A DNA stretch of 64,000 bases from Porphyrobacter sp. (GTDB taxonomy: Bacteria > Pseudomonadota > Alphaproteobacteria > Sphingomonadales > Sphingomonadaceae), in the NCBI GenBank assembly GCA_017744315.1, contig JAGIBN010000012.1, positions 1 through 64,000 of the forward strand, in the 5' to 3' direction. The position numbers were made by a program, and so were the translations under genes. This document shows, piece by piece, positions 1-12,804 of the stretch. The first letter of the stretch is position 1. The number at the start of each line of letters is the position of its first letter. The notes below the pieces were generated by a model. The model was not told the origin of the DNA. It was given only the letters and a program-made list of their open reading frames with translations, and ran no database searches.

Positions 1-1122
<1,122 letters not shown>

Positions 1123-1171
1123 TCAATTCCCTTGCGGGTGAATTCCCAAAGCGGGCAGGCTGGCGGAAGGA

Positions 1172-1194
1172 AGGGCGGCCGGACGGGCCGCCCT
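1172..1194 (-). other. rpoB-rpoC intergenic stem-loop
   Basis: A perfect 9-bp GC-rich stem (1172-1180 with 1186-1194, loop of 5) lies just after the rpoB stop codon. No T-tract follows on the minus strand, so it is unlikely to end transcription fully. An RNA-processing or 3'-end-stabilising hairpin inside the rpoBC message is more plausible (inference). Confidence 0.5.
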
Positions 1195-1202
1195 GATCCC
1201 GA

Positions 1203-5381
<4,179 letters not shown>

Positions 5382-5611
5382 GGAGGGAGTTGCCTCTTCG
5401 CTATGCCTGGCCGGAATGGGTCCGGCCTGAATTTCTTGCCCTGTGCGGGGCGGCTCCACCGGAACGCCGAAAACGCCGCAGGCACACCGTTCCCCTTCCG
5501 GGACCGGAGCTGCAGCAATGGCGACGAACCGAGCGGATTACCCGACGCTTCCTTCCGTGGAGAACCCCCGCACATGGGCCCGCCTTGCTCGAAGCTGTCG
5601 AATGGATAGCG

Positions 5612-5640
5612 GATATAGGTGCGGGGTGGGCCGGAGTCAA
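5612..5640 (-). promoter_or_regulatory. Sigma-70-type promoter for rpoBC
   Basis: On the minus strand TTGACT (5640-5635) is separated by exactly 17 bases from TATATC (5617-5612). The predicted start near 5605 gives rpoB an untranslated leader of about 220 bases. The remainder of the non-coding stretch 5382-5680 shows no further gene or obvious structure. The promoter would make rpoBC independent of the upstream toxin-antitoxin remnant, which reads in the same direction. Confidence 0.6.
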
Positions 5641-5680
5641 ACGGTCGGCGGGCATTTTCAGAGCGGTGAGGAGCCTGCGA

Positions 5681-5966
5681 CTAGAATTCCCGCGCTGCAT
5701 GGAGAACCCTCAGGATACGAATAGTGCAAGCATCCTCCGTATAGACGACGATGTAGTTTCCCCGCACCAGCATTTCCCTCGTGCCCTCGACTCTTCCCGT
5801 TCGGTAAATGCGCGGACGCTCGTAATCGTGCGACTTTGGCCTCTATATCGTGGCTTAGCTGCTGGGCAGCATCGAGATTGTGGTCGGAGATGTAATCGAC
5901 GATCGCCAGCAAGTCCGCACGTGCAATCTCAAGCCATTCAAGTTTGGGCACGGCGCTTCCGGTCAA
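5681..5966 (-). pseudogene. ParE/RelE-type toxin, frameshifted
   Basis: The N-terminal half (PKLEWLEIARADLLAIVDYISDHN..., then ...EAKVARLR) is a typical ParE/RelE toxin start. After base 5822 the reading frame is lost. In the next frame the sequence continues as a canonical toxin C-terminus (ERPRIYRTGRVEGTREMLV, then RGNYIVVYTEDACTIRILRV) and stops at 5681. A 2-base deletion near 5822, where ...RLP-ERPRIY... would be expected, explains it. Start is uncertain: TTG 5966 or GTG 5951, both overlapping the antitoxin gene. As read, the unshifted frame gives a 102-residue product ending at 5658 with an unrelated tail. A sequencing error is the alternative explanation. Confidence 0.75.
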
Positions 5967-6237
5967 TCAACGCCTGCACGTCGTCCATGACCTGTCGATG
6001 CGGCACGCCTTCACCGGTCTCCGCCAGCGCCTCGTGCACCTTGGCGCGAAACCAGGCGTCGTGCGCCTTCGGATCGGTCGTGAGCTCGACCGGCAAACCG
6101 CCCTCCTTGGCCACGCGGGTGAGGAACATCCGAACAGCCTCCGATAGAGTCAGGCCGTAGTTGGCGAGCGTTTCGCTGGCATCAGCCTTGAGTTTGTCGT
6201 CTACGCGAATGTGCAACATGGATGTCCGAGCGGCCAT
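5938..6237 (-). CDS. RelB/DinJ-family antitoxin
   Basis: This 99-residue protein has a ribbon-helix-helix N-terminus (MLHIRVDDKLKADASETLAN, then YGLTLSEAVRMFL) typical of RelB/DinJ antitoxins, which bind DNA and neutralise a partner toxin through the C-terminal tail. The 3' end overlaps the start of the ParE-like toxin gene by 14-29 bases, the usual coupling in such modules. The antitoxin reads intact while the toxin is frameshifted, so the module is probably a decaying addiction system. If expressed, the protein would now act only as a DNA-binding repressor. There is a second possible Met at codon 7. Confidence 0.8.
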   Translation of the reverse strand: MAARTSMLHIRVDDKLKADASETLANYGLTLSEAVRMFLTRVAKEGGLPVELTTDPKAHDAWFRAKVHEALAETGEGVPHRQVMDDVQALIDRKRRAQT

Positions 6238-6380
6238 ACGGGATCTTCCTTAGACGCCAAAGCGGCGCATCTCGATTGAGTTACAGTGTAGTCCGGCGAC
6301 TATCGCATTTGAACCCCAACACCGCGCCAATCGCCTGCCAGAGACACTCCTCGGCCGATTTTCCGTAATTCGATCAGCTA

Positions 6381-6443
6381 AATATCGTTTTTCGATATTA
6401 TCGATTGACGATATGCGCGAATCGGATTATTGAATATCGATAT
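6381..6443. promoter_or_regulatory. Operator-like ATATCG/CGATAT palindromes upstream of the DUF2975-XRE operon
   Basis: A perfect inverted repeat AATATCG-TTTTT-CGATATT occupies 6381-6399 and a second palindrome ATATCGATAT occupies 6434-6443, 53 bases later. Further GATAT half-sites lie between. The cluster sits in an AT-rich patch just upstream of a three-gene operon that ends in an XRE regulator. I infer autoregulation by that regulator. Confidence 0.55.
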
Positions 6444-6465
6444 CTACCATATTGGAGATCGAGAA

Positions 6466-6597
6466 ATGACCAGAGTGATCGAACATACCGCCGCCCTGCT
6501 CATCGCAGTGCTCCTCGTCACCGTTTCGTTTGCCGAAGTCGTGTCGGTACCGGCCGATCGGACCGGATCCGCCATCACCGCGCCGATCCTGGCTTGA
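6466..6597 (+). CDS. Small single-span membrane/exported peptide (43 aa)
   Basis: A short open frame, MTRVIEHTAALLIAVLLVTVSF..., has one strongly hydrophobic stretch at residues 8-22 and a polar tail. The ATG at 6466 is preceded by GGAGATCGAGAA, a usable ribosome site. It ends 32 bases before the DUF2975 gene and lies directly after the palindromic operators, so it is probably the first gene of that operon. I do not recognise a family. The hydrophobic segment could be a signal peptide with cleavage after residue 24 or a membrane anchor. Confidence 0.55.
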   Translation: MTRVIEHTAALLIAVLLVTVSFAEVVSVPADRTGSAITAPILA

Positions 6598-6629
6598 GCG
6601 CCAGGTCCAACCTCAAAGGGGGAAGACCC

Positions 6630-7160
6630 ATGACCACACTGACCAAGGATCCGCTGCTGACCACCGGCAAGGTGCTGACCATCCTGGTGCGGATCGGCCT
6701 CGTGATCGGCATGATCGGGCTGGGCATCGCCGGCACGGTCGTCGCCATCGGGGCCACCGGTCTGACCGAACATATCGTCGTCAAGACCACCGGAGTCGGC
6801 GAAGTGAAGTGGGCCGCCGTGCTCGTCATCTTCACCATGCTGATCTCGCTCGGCCTGATGTACGAGTTCGTGACGCGGCTGGCGCAGATCATCGACACCG
6901 TCGGCAAGGGCGATCCCTTCACGCTCGAGAACGCCGCACGCCTGACCCGCATGGGCTGGTTGGCGCTCACCGTGCAGATCCTGGCCATCCCCGTCACGGT
7001 GATCTCGTCCTGGCTCGAGACGCACGTCGACGAAGGCGTGTTCCAGCTTCAATCGAACATCTCGTTCACCGGCCTAGTGGTCGCGGTGCTGATGTTCATC
7101 CTCGCCCGGGTGTTTCGCAAAGGCGCAGAGATGCGCGAAGACCTGGAGGGGACCGTCTGA
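6630..7160 (+). CDS. DUF2975 integral membrane protein
   Basis: This 176-residue protein has about four hydrophobic membrane segments (about 15-37, 60-82, 110-132 and 150-167). The signature stretch MYEFVTRLAQIIDTVGKGDPF is followed by NAARLTRMGW, which is characteristic of DUF2975 proteins. These are found throughout Firmicutes and sphingomonads and are nearly always paired with a tiny XRE regulator. Here the XRE gene overlaps the stop codon (TGATG). Function is unknown; the pairing suggests a membrane sensor that influences the regulator. The ATG at 6630 has GGGGGAAGA 6 bases upstream. Confidence 0.85.
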   Translation: MTTLTKDPLLTTGKVLTILVRIGLVIGMIGLGIAGTVVAIGATGLTEHIVVKTTGVGEVKWAAVLVIFTMLISLGLMYEFVTRLAQIIDTVGKGDPFTLENAARLTRMGWLALTVQILAIPVTVISSWLETHVDEGVFQLQSNISFTGLVVAVLMFILARVFRKGAEMREDLEGTV

Positions 7161-7366
7161 TGCCGATCACCGTGAAACTGGACGACCTGCTCTACCAGCG
7201 CCGCATGACCCTGACCGAGCTCGCCGAACGGATCGACCTGACGCTCGCCAACGTCTCGATCCTCAAGACCGGAAAGGCCAAGGCAATCCGCTTCTCCACA
7301 CTGGAGGCGATCTGCCGAGAGCTGGATTGCCAACCGGGGGATGTGCTGGGATACGAAGCCGACTAA
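7160..7366 (+). CDS. XRE-family transcriptional regulator (DUF2975 partner)
   Basis: A 68-residue helix-turn-helix protein consisting only of the Cro/CI-type domain (MTLTELAERIDLTLANVSIL, ending CQPGDVLGYEAD). The ending is diagnostic of the small YozG-like XRE regulators. Its ATG overlaps the TGA of the DUF2975 gene, implying translational coupling. It is the likely ligand of the ATATCG palindromes at 6381-6443 (inference). Confidence 0.88.
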   Translation: MPITVKLDDLLYQRRMTLTELAERIDLTLANVSILKTGKAKAIRFSTLEAICRELDCQPGDVLGYEAD

Positions 7367-7399
7367 CGGATTTCTTGACTTCATCCCCGAAATAGCTAG

Positions 7400-7424
7400 A
7401 GGCCCGCCGCTGACTGGCGGGCCT
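7400..7424 (+). terminator. Stem-loop between the XRE gene and rplJ
   Basis: A perfect 9-bp stem (7400-7408 with 7416-7424, AGGCCCGCC...GGCGGGCCT) with a 7-base loop, about 35 bases after the XRE stop. Only a mild T-rich stretch follows, so it is either a modest terminator or part of the rplJ leader. The L10 autoregulatory leader would lie in the remaining 7425-7661, where I see no coding potential. A possible -35 (TTGACT, 7375-7380) with a weak -10 (TAGAGG, 7397-7402) precedes it. Confidence 0.4.
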
Positions 7425-7661
7425 CGGTTCGTCTGTCATCCGTCCGAGACAGTTGGTGCACCGGGTCTGCCGGCGCTTAATTTCCAGCCTAGACGGGGAA
7501 AAGAGATTTCCGGGCAACGCATTCGTGCGTGAGCCCAATTCGCGTTTCGGCGCAACTCCTTCCCCTTCAACGGACCAATGCCCGTGTCGATGATCGGCAT
7601 GGGTCAATGTGAGCCGGTCGCGCGCACCAATACGCGTGCGGCCATTGTGAAGGAGTAAGGC

Positions 7662-8177
7662 ATGGATCGTTCGCAGAAAGCCGATTCGGTCGCAGCCCTC
7701 AATGCGGTCTTCAACGAGGTCAGCGTGGTGGTCATCACCCGTAACCTCGGCTTGTCGGTGGGTCAGTCCACCGCCCTGCGCGGAAAGATGCGCGACGTGG
7801 GTGCGTCGTACAAGGTTGCGAAGAACCGCCTCGCCAAGCTCGCCCTGAAGGACACCCAGTACGAAGGCCTCGAGGTTCACCTCACCGGCCCGACTGCCCT
7901 GGCATGGTCGACCGATCCGGTCGCCGCTGCCAAGGCCGCGGTGGAATTCGCCAAGACGAACGACAAGCTCGAAATCGTCGGCGGCGCCATGGGCAGCACG
8001 CAGCTGGATGCCGAAGGAATCAAGGCGCTCGCCTCGATGCCTTCGCTCGACGAGCTGCGGGCGAAGATCGTCGGCCTGGTCAACGCGCCCGCCACCAAGG
8101 TGGCGCAGCTGGCCAATGCCCCGGCGGCAAAGCTTGCTCGCGTGTTCGGCGCCTATGCCGCCAAGGACGCAGCGTAA
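7662..8177 (+). CDS. rplJ: Large ribosomal subunit protein uL10
   Basis: This 171-residue protein begins [20 protein letters not shown] and contains the conserved segment [26 protein letters not shown], both typical of L10. L10 anchors the L7/L12 dimers at the ribosomal GTPase stalk. The C-terminal helix, ending [13 protein letters not shown], is the L7/L12 attachment site. An AAGGAG ribosome site lies 6 bases before the ATG. rplL follows after 68 bases in the standard order. The long leader (7367-7661) is where autogenous control by the L10-L12 complex would act. Confidence 0.97.
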   Translation: MDRSQKADSVAALNAVFNEVSVVVITRNLGLSVGQSTALRGKMRDVGASYKVAKNRLAKLALKDTQYEGLEVHLTGPTALAWSTDPVAAAKAAVEFAKTNDKLEIVGGAMGSTQLDAEGIKALASMPSLDELRAKIVGLVNAPATKVAQLANAPAAKLARVFGAYAAKDAA

Positions 8178-8245
8178 GCGGTTTTTCAAGTCTCGAATTC
8201 CCGTCCCGCTTGGGGCGGTCCATCAATTGAACGGAGTATTTTAAC

Positions 8246-8617
8246 ATGGCCGATATCGCCAAGCTCGTTGAAGACCTGTCGCAGCTGACCGTCATGGAAG
8301 CTGCCGAACTCGCCAAGGCCCTGGAAGAAGCATGGGGCGTTTCCGCCGCTGCTGCCGTGGCCGTTGCCGCTCCGGCCGGCGCTGCTGCCGAAGCCGTTGA
8401 GGAAAAGACCGAGTTCGACGTCATCCTGACCGGTGACGGTGGCAAGAAGATCCAGGTGATCAAGGAAGTCCGTGCCATCACCGGCCTGGGTCTGACCGAA
8501 GCCAAGACCCTCGTTGAATCGGCTCCGAAGCCGCTCAAGGAAGGCATCAACAAGACCGAAGCCGAAGAGATCAAGAAGAAGATCGAGGAAGCCGGCGGCA
8601 CCGTCGAGCTGAAGTAA
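8246..8617 (+). CDS. rplL: Large ribosomal subunit protein bL12 (L7/L12)
   Basis: This 123-residue stalk protein has the N-terminal dimerisation domain ([25 protein letters not shown]), an alanine-rich hinge (about 32-50) and the C-terminal factor-binding domain ([24 protein letters not shown]). It recruits translation GTPases. A strong terminator ends the rplJL unit right after it, so no read-through into RNA polymerase genes occurs here, in contrast to the usual rplJL-rpoBC operon. Confidence 0.98.
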   Translation: MADIAKLVEDLSQLTVMEAAELAKALEEAWGVSAAAAVAVAAPAGAAAEAVEEKTEFDVILTGDGGKKIQVIKEVRAITGLGLTEAKTLVESAPKPLKEGINKTEAEEIKKKIEEAGGTVELK

Positions 8618-8650
8618 TTCAGCCTCGATCCATTCGGATCAAACAGAAGA

Positions 8651-8680
8651 GGGCGGTGCCGCAAGGCGCCGCCCTTTTTT
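8651..8680 (+). terminator. Intrinsic terminator of rplJL
   Basis: A 10-bp GC-rich stem (8651-8660 with 8665-8674, one G-U pair) with tetraloop GCAA is followed by six Ts. It lies 33 bases after the rplL stop. Confidence 0.9.
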
Positions 8681-8771
8681 GTTGCTCCCATAGCCTATCC
8701 GCCTGGCAATGCAGGGGAGGGACATTGCCGCGGCCCCATGTATTAGAACCCTCCTGATCCGGAGGCATCGC

Positions 8772-9308
8772 ATGGGACCCACGCTAGACACCGCTCGCCT
8801 GACACTGCGCCTCCCGCGTGAGGAGGACCTGGACGGTTGGGCCGACCTGATGGCGGACGAGCAGGCCGCGCAGTTCATCGGCGGACCGATCCCGCGCTCC
8901 GGCGCGTGGCGCGCAATGGCGACGATGGCGGGCTCCTGGTCGCTCAAGGGCTTCGGCATGTTCAGCGTCATCGAGAAATCGAGCGGCGAATGGATCGGCC
9001 GCGTGGGACCGTGGCGGCCCGAGGGGTGGCCGGGTCCAGAGGTAGGCTGGGCATTGCGCAAGAGCGCCTGGGGCAAAGGCTACGCCCGCGAAGCCGCAGA
9101 GGCTGCGATCGACTGGGTTTTCGAGACCCTCGACTGGAGCGAGGTCATCCACACCATCGATCCGGCCAATGTTTCCTCGCAGCGCCTGGCAATGGCGCTC
9201 GGCGCCGTGAATGCGGGACCGACACGGCTGCCGCCTCCGCTCGAGAACTTCCCGGTGGAGCTATGGCGCCAATCGCGCGAGGACTGGCGGGCTCGATCGC
9301 CGACCTAG
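8772..9308 (+). CDS. GNAT-family N-acetyltransferase (RimJ/RimL-like)
   Basis: A 178-residue protein with the RimJ/RimL-type layout: the opening LDTARLTLRLPREEDLDGWA, a central beta strand (WIGRVGPWRPEGWPGPEVGW), and the acetyl-CoA-binding segment SAWGKGYAREAAEAAIDWVF. It probably transfers acetyl from acetyl-CoA to an amine; the substrate cannot be read from the sequence. I chose the ATG at 8772 because GGAGG lies 6 bases upstream. It stands alone and converges with the next gene, whose stop codon is 1 base away. Confidence 0.85.
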   Translation: MGPTLDTARLTLRLPREEDLDGWADLMADEQAAQFIGGPIPRSGAWRAMATMAGSWSLKGFGMFSVIEKSSGEWIGRVGPWRPEGWPGPEVGWALRKSAWGKGYAREAAEAAIDWVFETLDWSEVIHTIDPANVSSQRLAMALGAVNAGPTRLPPPLENFPVELWRQSREDWRARSPT

Positions 9309-9309
9309 G

Positions 9310-10065
9310 TCAGAAGCGCCTTTCCTGGCTTCCGGCTCGATCGCACACCCCATTGAACGCATAGTCGCCCGAGCCCCTGACCGAAATACGGCCGGTGCCA
9401 CGATCGATGGTGATCTTCGGTTTGTTGAGGCCGTTGAGGTGATAGCTCGCGGTTATCACGTTCTGTCCGGTCGAGACGTTGTCCAGTTCCCACCAGCCGT
9501 CTTCACCTCGCGAATGGATAGGGGGAACGAGCTTCTCAGGAAGGCGGATGCGGCCACCATCGTCCCACAGCTGAATGGTGACCGACGCGTCGAAGTCCTG
9601 CGTCGTGAGTTCGGTGCTGTTGCCGTAGATGTAGCGGCCCTTCTCGGCATCCCAGGTGTAGCCATAGCGGGTCGCGGCGGCTGGCCTTTGCCCCTCGCCA
9701 AAGCAGATCAGGCCGATGTCGAACCAGTGCCCGCCCGCCTGTGACTGCGGCTGAGATGCCGGAGCTTGCGTTGCCGGCTCGCTATGCCGCTGGCAATCGG
9801 GCGCGGGCGACGTGGTGATTGAATCGTATCGGCCGTCTTTCGTCGCCACGGTCACGCAAGTGCGCGTGGTCGGGTTCCACCAGTAGGTCCACACGCGGTC
9901 ATCCCCGGTCTCGCCACCGACGTTGGTGTAGCCCCGTGCCTGCATTTGCGTTTCCCCGCCCGCTCCCCGTGCTCCGACGAGATCCTGGATGTCGGCAGGC
10001 GTTTGTGCGGACGCTGCGGCGGCGGTGGTACCTAGGATCAAAGCGATCGTGACTTGAAGGCGCAT
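9310..10065 (-). CDS. Periplasmic protein of unknown function
   Basis: A 251-residue protein with a clear Sec signal peptide (MRLQVTIALILGTTAAAASAQ, cleavage after about residue 19-21). The mature N-terminal part has a pattern (GYTNVGG...TYWWNPTTRTCVTVATKDGRYDSI...PDC) that I remember as recurrent in unnamed exported bacterial proteins. The two cysteines may form a disulfide. A Gln/Pro/Ala linker joins a C-terminal half with a possible beta-rich fold. The ATG at 10065 has GGAG upstream; an in-frame extension to 10131 lacks a signal sequence and was rejected. No function can be assigned. Confidence 0.75.
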   Translation of the reverse strand: MRLQVTIALILGTTAAAASAQTPADIQDLVGARGAGGETQMQARGYTNVGGETGDDRVWTYWWNPTTRTCVTVATKDGRYDSITTSPAPDCQRHSEPATQAPASQPQSQAGGHWFDIGLICFGEGQRPAAATRYGYTWDAEKGRYIYGNSTELTTQDFDASVTIQLWDDGGRIRLPEKLVPPIHSRGEDGWWELDNVSTGQNVITASYHLNGLNKPKITIDRGTGRISVRGSGDYAFNGVCDRAGSQERRF

Positions 10066-10150
10066 TGCGATCTCCGGTCTGAGGAGATGACGAAACGCGC
10101 GACTGAGCGGAATGAGCCCGCGCGTCAGCAATCGCGAACAGCTGCAGCCC

Positions 10151-10579
10151 TCAGACCACGCGCCAGGTCACTGGCCTGATCGTCGCACAAGCGGGCGAGC
10201 CGTCCTTGGCCGTGCCGTCGAACGTGCCCACCAGCACACCGCCCTTCACCGCGCAGTCGAGCAAGCCCGGCTCGATATCGTGGATGTCGATCTTCATCCG
10301 CCGGGTCCACGGAGAGGTGCAATCGCCGGCTGCCGTACCGATGCGGATGTAGACGAAGCGGCGCTCGGGTCCTTCGCGGCGGACCTGCTTGCCGAAGTAC
10401 TTCGCCCCGGCTTCGGTGCGCTCGATGCGAAGCGGGAAATCGAAAGCGAGCGGCTCGCCCGCTTTCGAGGTCTTGGGATCAAGCGGCGCGTCGTCTTCCT
10501 GCAGGCTGTGCAGGACGCCAGGCACCGGCTGCTCGATCACAAGGCGGGCGCGGATCTCAACTTGATCCGCGCGCGCCAT
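10151..10579 (-). CDS. DUF5990-family protein
   Basis: A 142-residue soluble protein (MARADQVEIRARLVIEQPVP...) whose pattern of charged beta strands, followed by FVYIRIGTAAGDCTSPWTRRMKIDI, matches my memory of the DUF5990 family. The function is unknown. It begins 6 bases after the cytochrome c stop, so the two are probably co-transcribed. No signal peptide or membrane segment is seen. Confidence 0.65.
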   Translation of the reverse strand: MARADQVEIRARLVIEQPVPGVLHSLQEDDAPLDPKTSKAGEPLAFDFPLRIERTEAGAKYFGKQVRREGPERRFVYIRIGTAAGDCTSPWTRRMKIDIHDIEPGLLDCAVKGGVLVGTFDGTAKDGSPACATIRPVTWRVV

Positions 10580-10585
10580 GACGGG

Positions 10586-11149
10586 TCAGAGGCCCTTGAT
10601 GTAGTCGATGATCGCCTGACGCTTGGTGGCATCCTTGACGCCGCCAAAGGCCATCTTGGTGCCGGGGACGACACCGCGCGGATCGGTCAGGTACTTGTCG
10701 AGCGTGGCCTGATTCCAGGTGAGGCCCGAATCCTTCATCGGCTGGCTGAATTCGAAGCCCGGAACCGCGGCGGCCTTTTCGCCCCAAATGCCGGCGAGCG
10801 AGGGACCGATGCCGTTCTTGCCCGGTTCGACCGAGTGGCAGGCCTTGCACTGCGCGAAGGCCGCGGGCTCGACTGGAGCGGCCGCCGCTGCGGTGGTGGC
10901 AGTGGCCTTGGCGGACGGGGTAGCGGTCGGCGTCGGGCTGGCCGTATCGCTCGGGGTCGCTTCGGGAGTCGGGGTTGCCGCCGGAGCCGCGGTGTCGGTC
11001 GCTGCCGGGGTTTCGAGCGGAGTTGCATCGGTGACGGACGCGGTCGGCTCGTCGGCTTCATTGGATCCGCCGCCGCAGGCAGCGAGAGTCAGGGCGAAGG
11101 CAACGGCAGTAGAGAAACGGACAGCAGTCTTGGGGGCGAACATCATCAA
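10586..11149 (-). CDS. Lipoprotein c-type cytochrome (class I)
   Basis: A 187-residue electron carrier. Residues 1-25 form a lipoprotein signal (LAAC, lipidated Cys25). Residues 26-95 are a low-complexity Ala/Thr/Pro/Ser linker. Residues 96-187 are a compact class I cytochrome c with haem motif CKACH (101-105) and axial Met166 in PGTKMAF. This resembles the membrane-anchored cytochrome c552/CycM type that shuttles electrons to cytochrome oxidases. The linker would act as a flexible tether to the membrane. A DUF5990 gene follows after 6 bases. Confidence 0.93.
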   Translation of the reverse strand: MMMFAPKTAVRFSTAVAFALTLAACGGGSNEADEPTASVTDATPLETPAATDTAAPAATPTPEATPSDTASPTPTATPSAKATATTAAAAAPVEPAAFAQCKACHSVEPGKNGIGPSLAGIWGEKAAAVPGFEFSQPMKDSGLTWNQATLDKYLTDPRGVVPGTKMAFGGVKDATKRQAIIDYIKGL

Positions 11150-11305
11150 TGCATCCCTGTAGGAGAACTCGCATGCCCTCTATCGCGTGATTTTGCGGAT
11201 AGGAAGGGCTTGTGGCCCCTGGGCCGCACAAGGGTGCGAAACGTCTCTCTAAGGGTACACACGGGGTTTCGCCCCGCCCCCGCCACGCCTATCCGGGCCG
11301 GCTTC

Positions 11306-12682
11306 ATGTTCGAGACCTCTCCTTCTACCTGGCGCGGCGAACTGACTGCGACCCTGCGTCTCGCGGGGCCGCTGGCGGCTGCCAACCTGCTACAGATGCT
11401 GGTCTACGCGATCGACGTGATCTTCGTCGCGCGCCTGGGCGAACAGGCCTTGGCCGCCGCGAGCCTGTCGATCTCGCTGTTCGGCCTGATGATGTGGTGC
11501 TTTTCGGGCATGACCGGAATGGTCGCCGCGCTGATCGCCGCCGAACTCGGCCGCCGCCGGCATGCAGTGCGCGAGGTGCGGCGGAGCGCGCGCATGGCGC
11601 TGTGGCTGGGCGTCGCCTGTGGCCTGCTCGGCATGACAGTCTGCTGGTTCGGGCACGAGGTGATGCTGCTGGCCGGGCAAGAGCCGCACATCGCCGAGCG
11701 GGCCGGACACTTCCTGCGCGTGATCATGTGGGCCATGATTCCCATGATCCTCGCCAACGTGCTGCGCTCGGTGGTCTCGGCCCTGGGCCGGCCGCTGTTC
11801 GCAACGGCGATTACGGGGCTGGCGATCGGCGTGGCGGCGCTCGGCAACTACGCTTTCGTCTTCGGCAATCTCGGTGCCCCGGCCCTCGGGCTCGAGGGGT
11901 CGGCGCTCGCGAGCGTGGTGACGGCGATCTTCATGTTCTTCGCCTACCTCGTGGCGATCTGGTCCGACCGTCGTCTGCGGCGCTATCGCCTGTTCGGCAA
12001 CTGGTGGCGTTCGGAATGGAGCCGGTTCCGCGAACTGGTGCGCACCGGCACTCCGGTGGCGCTGACCATTCTGGCAGAGGCCGGGCTGTTCAGCGGCGCG
12101 GCCTTCCTGATGGGGCTGATCAGCTCGGCCCAGCTCGCCGCGCACACAATCGCGCTGCAGATCGGTGCCCTCGCATTCCAGATCCCCTTCGGCATCGGCC
12201 AGGCAGCAACGATCCGCGTCGGATATCACTACGGACGACGCGATCCGGCGGCGGTCGGGCGTGCGGGTTGGGTGGCCATTATCGCCGGGGGCAGCTTCAT
12301 GCTGCTGACCGCGTCGCTCATGCTGTTCACGCCCAAGCTGCTGCTCGGCATCTACGTCGATACCGAGGCGCCCGAGAACGCGGTGCTGATGAGCTATGCC
12401 TTGAGGTTCATGGTCATCGCGGCCGCCTGGCAGATCGTCGACGGACTACAGGCCGTCGCCGGTGGTTCGCTGCGTGGATTGCAGGATACGCGCGTGCCGA
12501 TGCTCTACGCGCTGTTCGGCTATTGGGTGCCGGGCCTTGGCACCGCGGTCTTCCTCGGCTTCTACACCGCGTTCGAGGGACTCGGGATCTGGATCGGCCT
12601 CGCCGTGGGCCTGACGGTGGTCGCGTCGCTCATGCTCTGGCGCTGGAGCAGGCGCGGTCGTCTCGGCTTAGTACCGGCCTGA
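11306..12682 (+). CDS. MATE-family efflux transporter
   Basis: A 458-residue membrane protein with about 12 hydrophobic segments in two repeats. It starts MFETSPSTWRGELTATLRLAGPLAAANLLQM, typical of NorM-like MATE carriers that export cationic drugs or metabolites using Na+ or H+ gradients. The reading frame is open far upstream, but that part is the antisense of the cytochrome and DUF5990 genes, so I start at the ATG at 11306. The ribosome site is weak. The gene stands alone before the groESL promoter. Confidence 0.9.
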   Translation: MFETSPSTWRGELTATLRLAGPLAAANLLQMLVYAIDVIFVARLGEQALAAASLSISLFGLMMWCFSGMTGMVAALIAAELGRRRHAVREVRRSARMALWLGVACGLLGMTVCWFGHEVMLLAGQEPHIAERAGHFLRVIMWAMIPMILANVLRSVVSALGRPLFATAITGLAIGVAALGNYAFVFGNLGAPALGLEGSALASVVTAIFMFFAYLVAIWSDRRLRRYRLFGNWWRSEWSRFRELVRTGTPVALTILAEAGLFSGAAFLMGLISSAQLAAHTIALQIGALAFQIPFGIGQAATIRVGYHYGRRDPAAVGRAGWVAIIAGGSFMLLTASLMLFTPKLLLGIYVDTEAPENAVLMSYALRFMVIAAAWQIVDGLQAVAGGSLRGLQDTRVPMLYALFGYWVPGLGTAVFLGFYTAFEGLGIWIGLAVGLTVVASLMLWRWSRRGRLGLVPA

Positions 12683-12704
12683 CGAGAATCTTTGCTTGGG
12701 GGTG

Positions 12705-12733
12705 TTGACGCCCCCCGACCCCCAAACCATATG
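12705..12733 (+). promoter_or_regulatory. groESL promoter
   Basis: TTGACG (12705-12710), a 17-base spacer and CATATG (12728-12733) form a promoter that ends 7 bases before the CIRCE element, placing the transcription start inside CIRCE. This is the usual geometry for HrcA-repressed groESL. Confidence 0.7.
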
Positions 12734-12740
12734 CGCCCCG

Positions 12741-12767
12741 CTGGCACTCTCACCGCGAGAGTGCCAA
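12741..12767 (+). promoter_or_regulatory. CIRCE element (HrcA operator)
   Basis: CTGGCACTC (12741-12749), a 9-base spacer and GAGTGCCAA (12759-12767) match the CIRCE consensus TTAGCACTC-N9-GAGTGCTAA with conserved GCACTC/GAGTGC cores. The HrcA repressor binds it and releases on heat shock; hrcA itself is not in the window. Confidence 0.93.
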
Positions 12768-12804
12768 TCGTGTTTAACAACCCCAAATGGAAGAGGTCAT
12801 ACTC

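Noticed and set aside
7425..7661. A classical L10-leader structure in front of rplJ
   Set aside because: I could not identify the full conserved structure by eye; only a single strong hairpin is visible, so it is reported as a low-confidence stem-loop. A covariance-model search would decide.
10112..11305. In-frame upstream extension of the MATE gene (856-codon frame)
   Set aside because: It overlaps the cytochrome c and DUF5990 genes on the opposite strand; the MATE family start and membrane helices begin at 11306.
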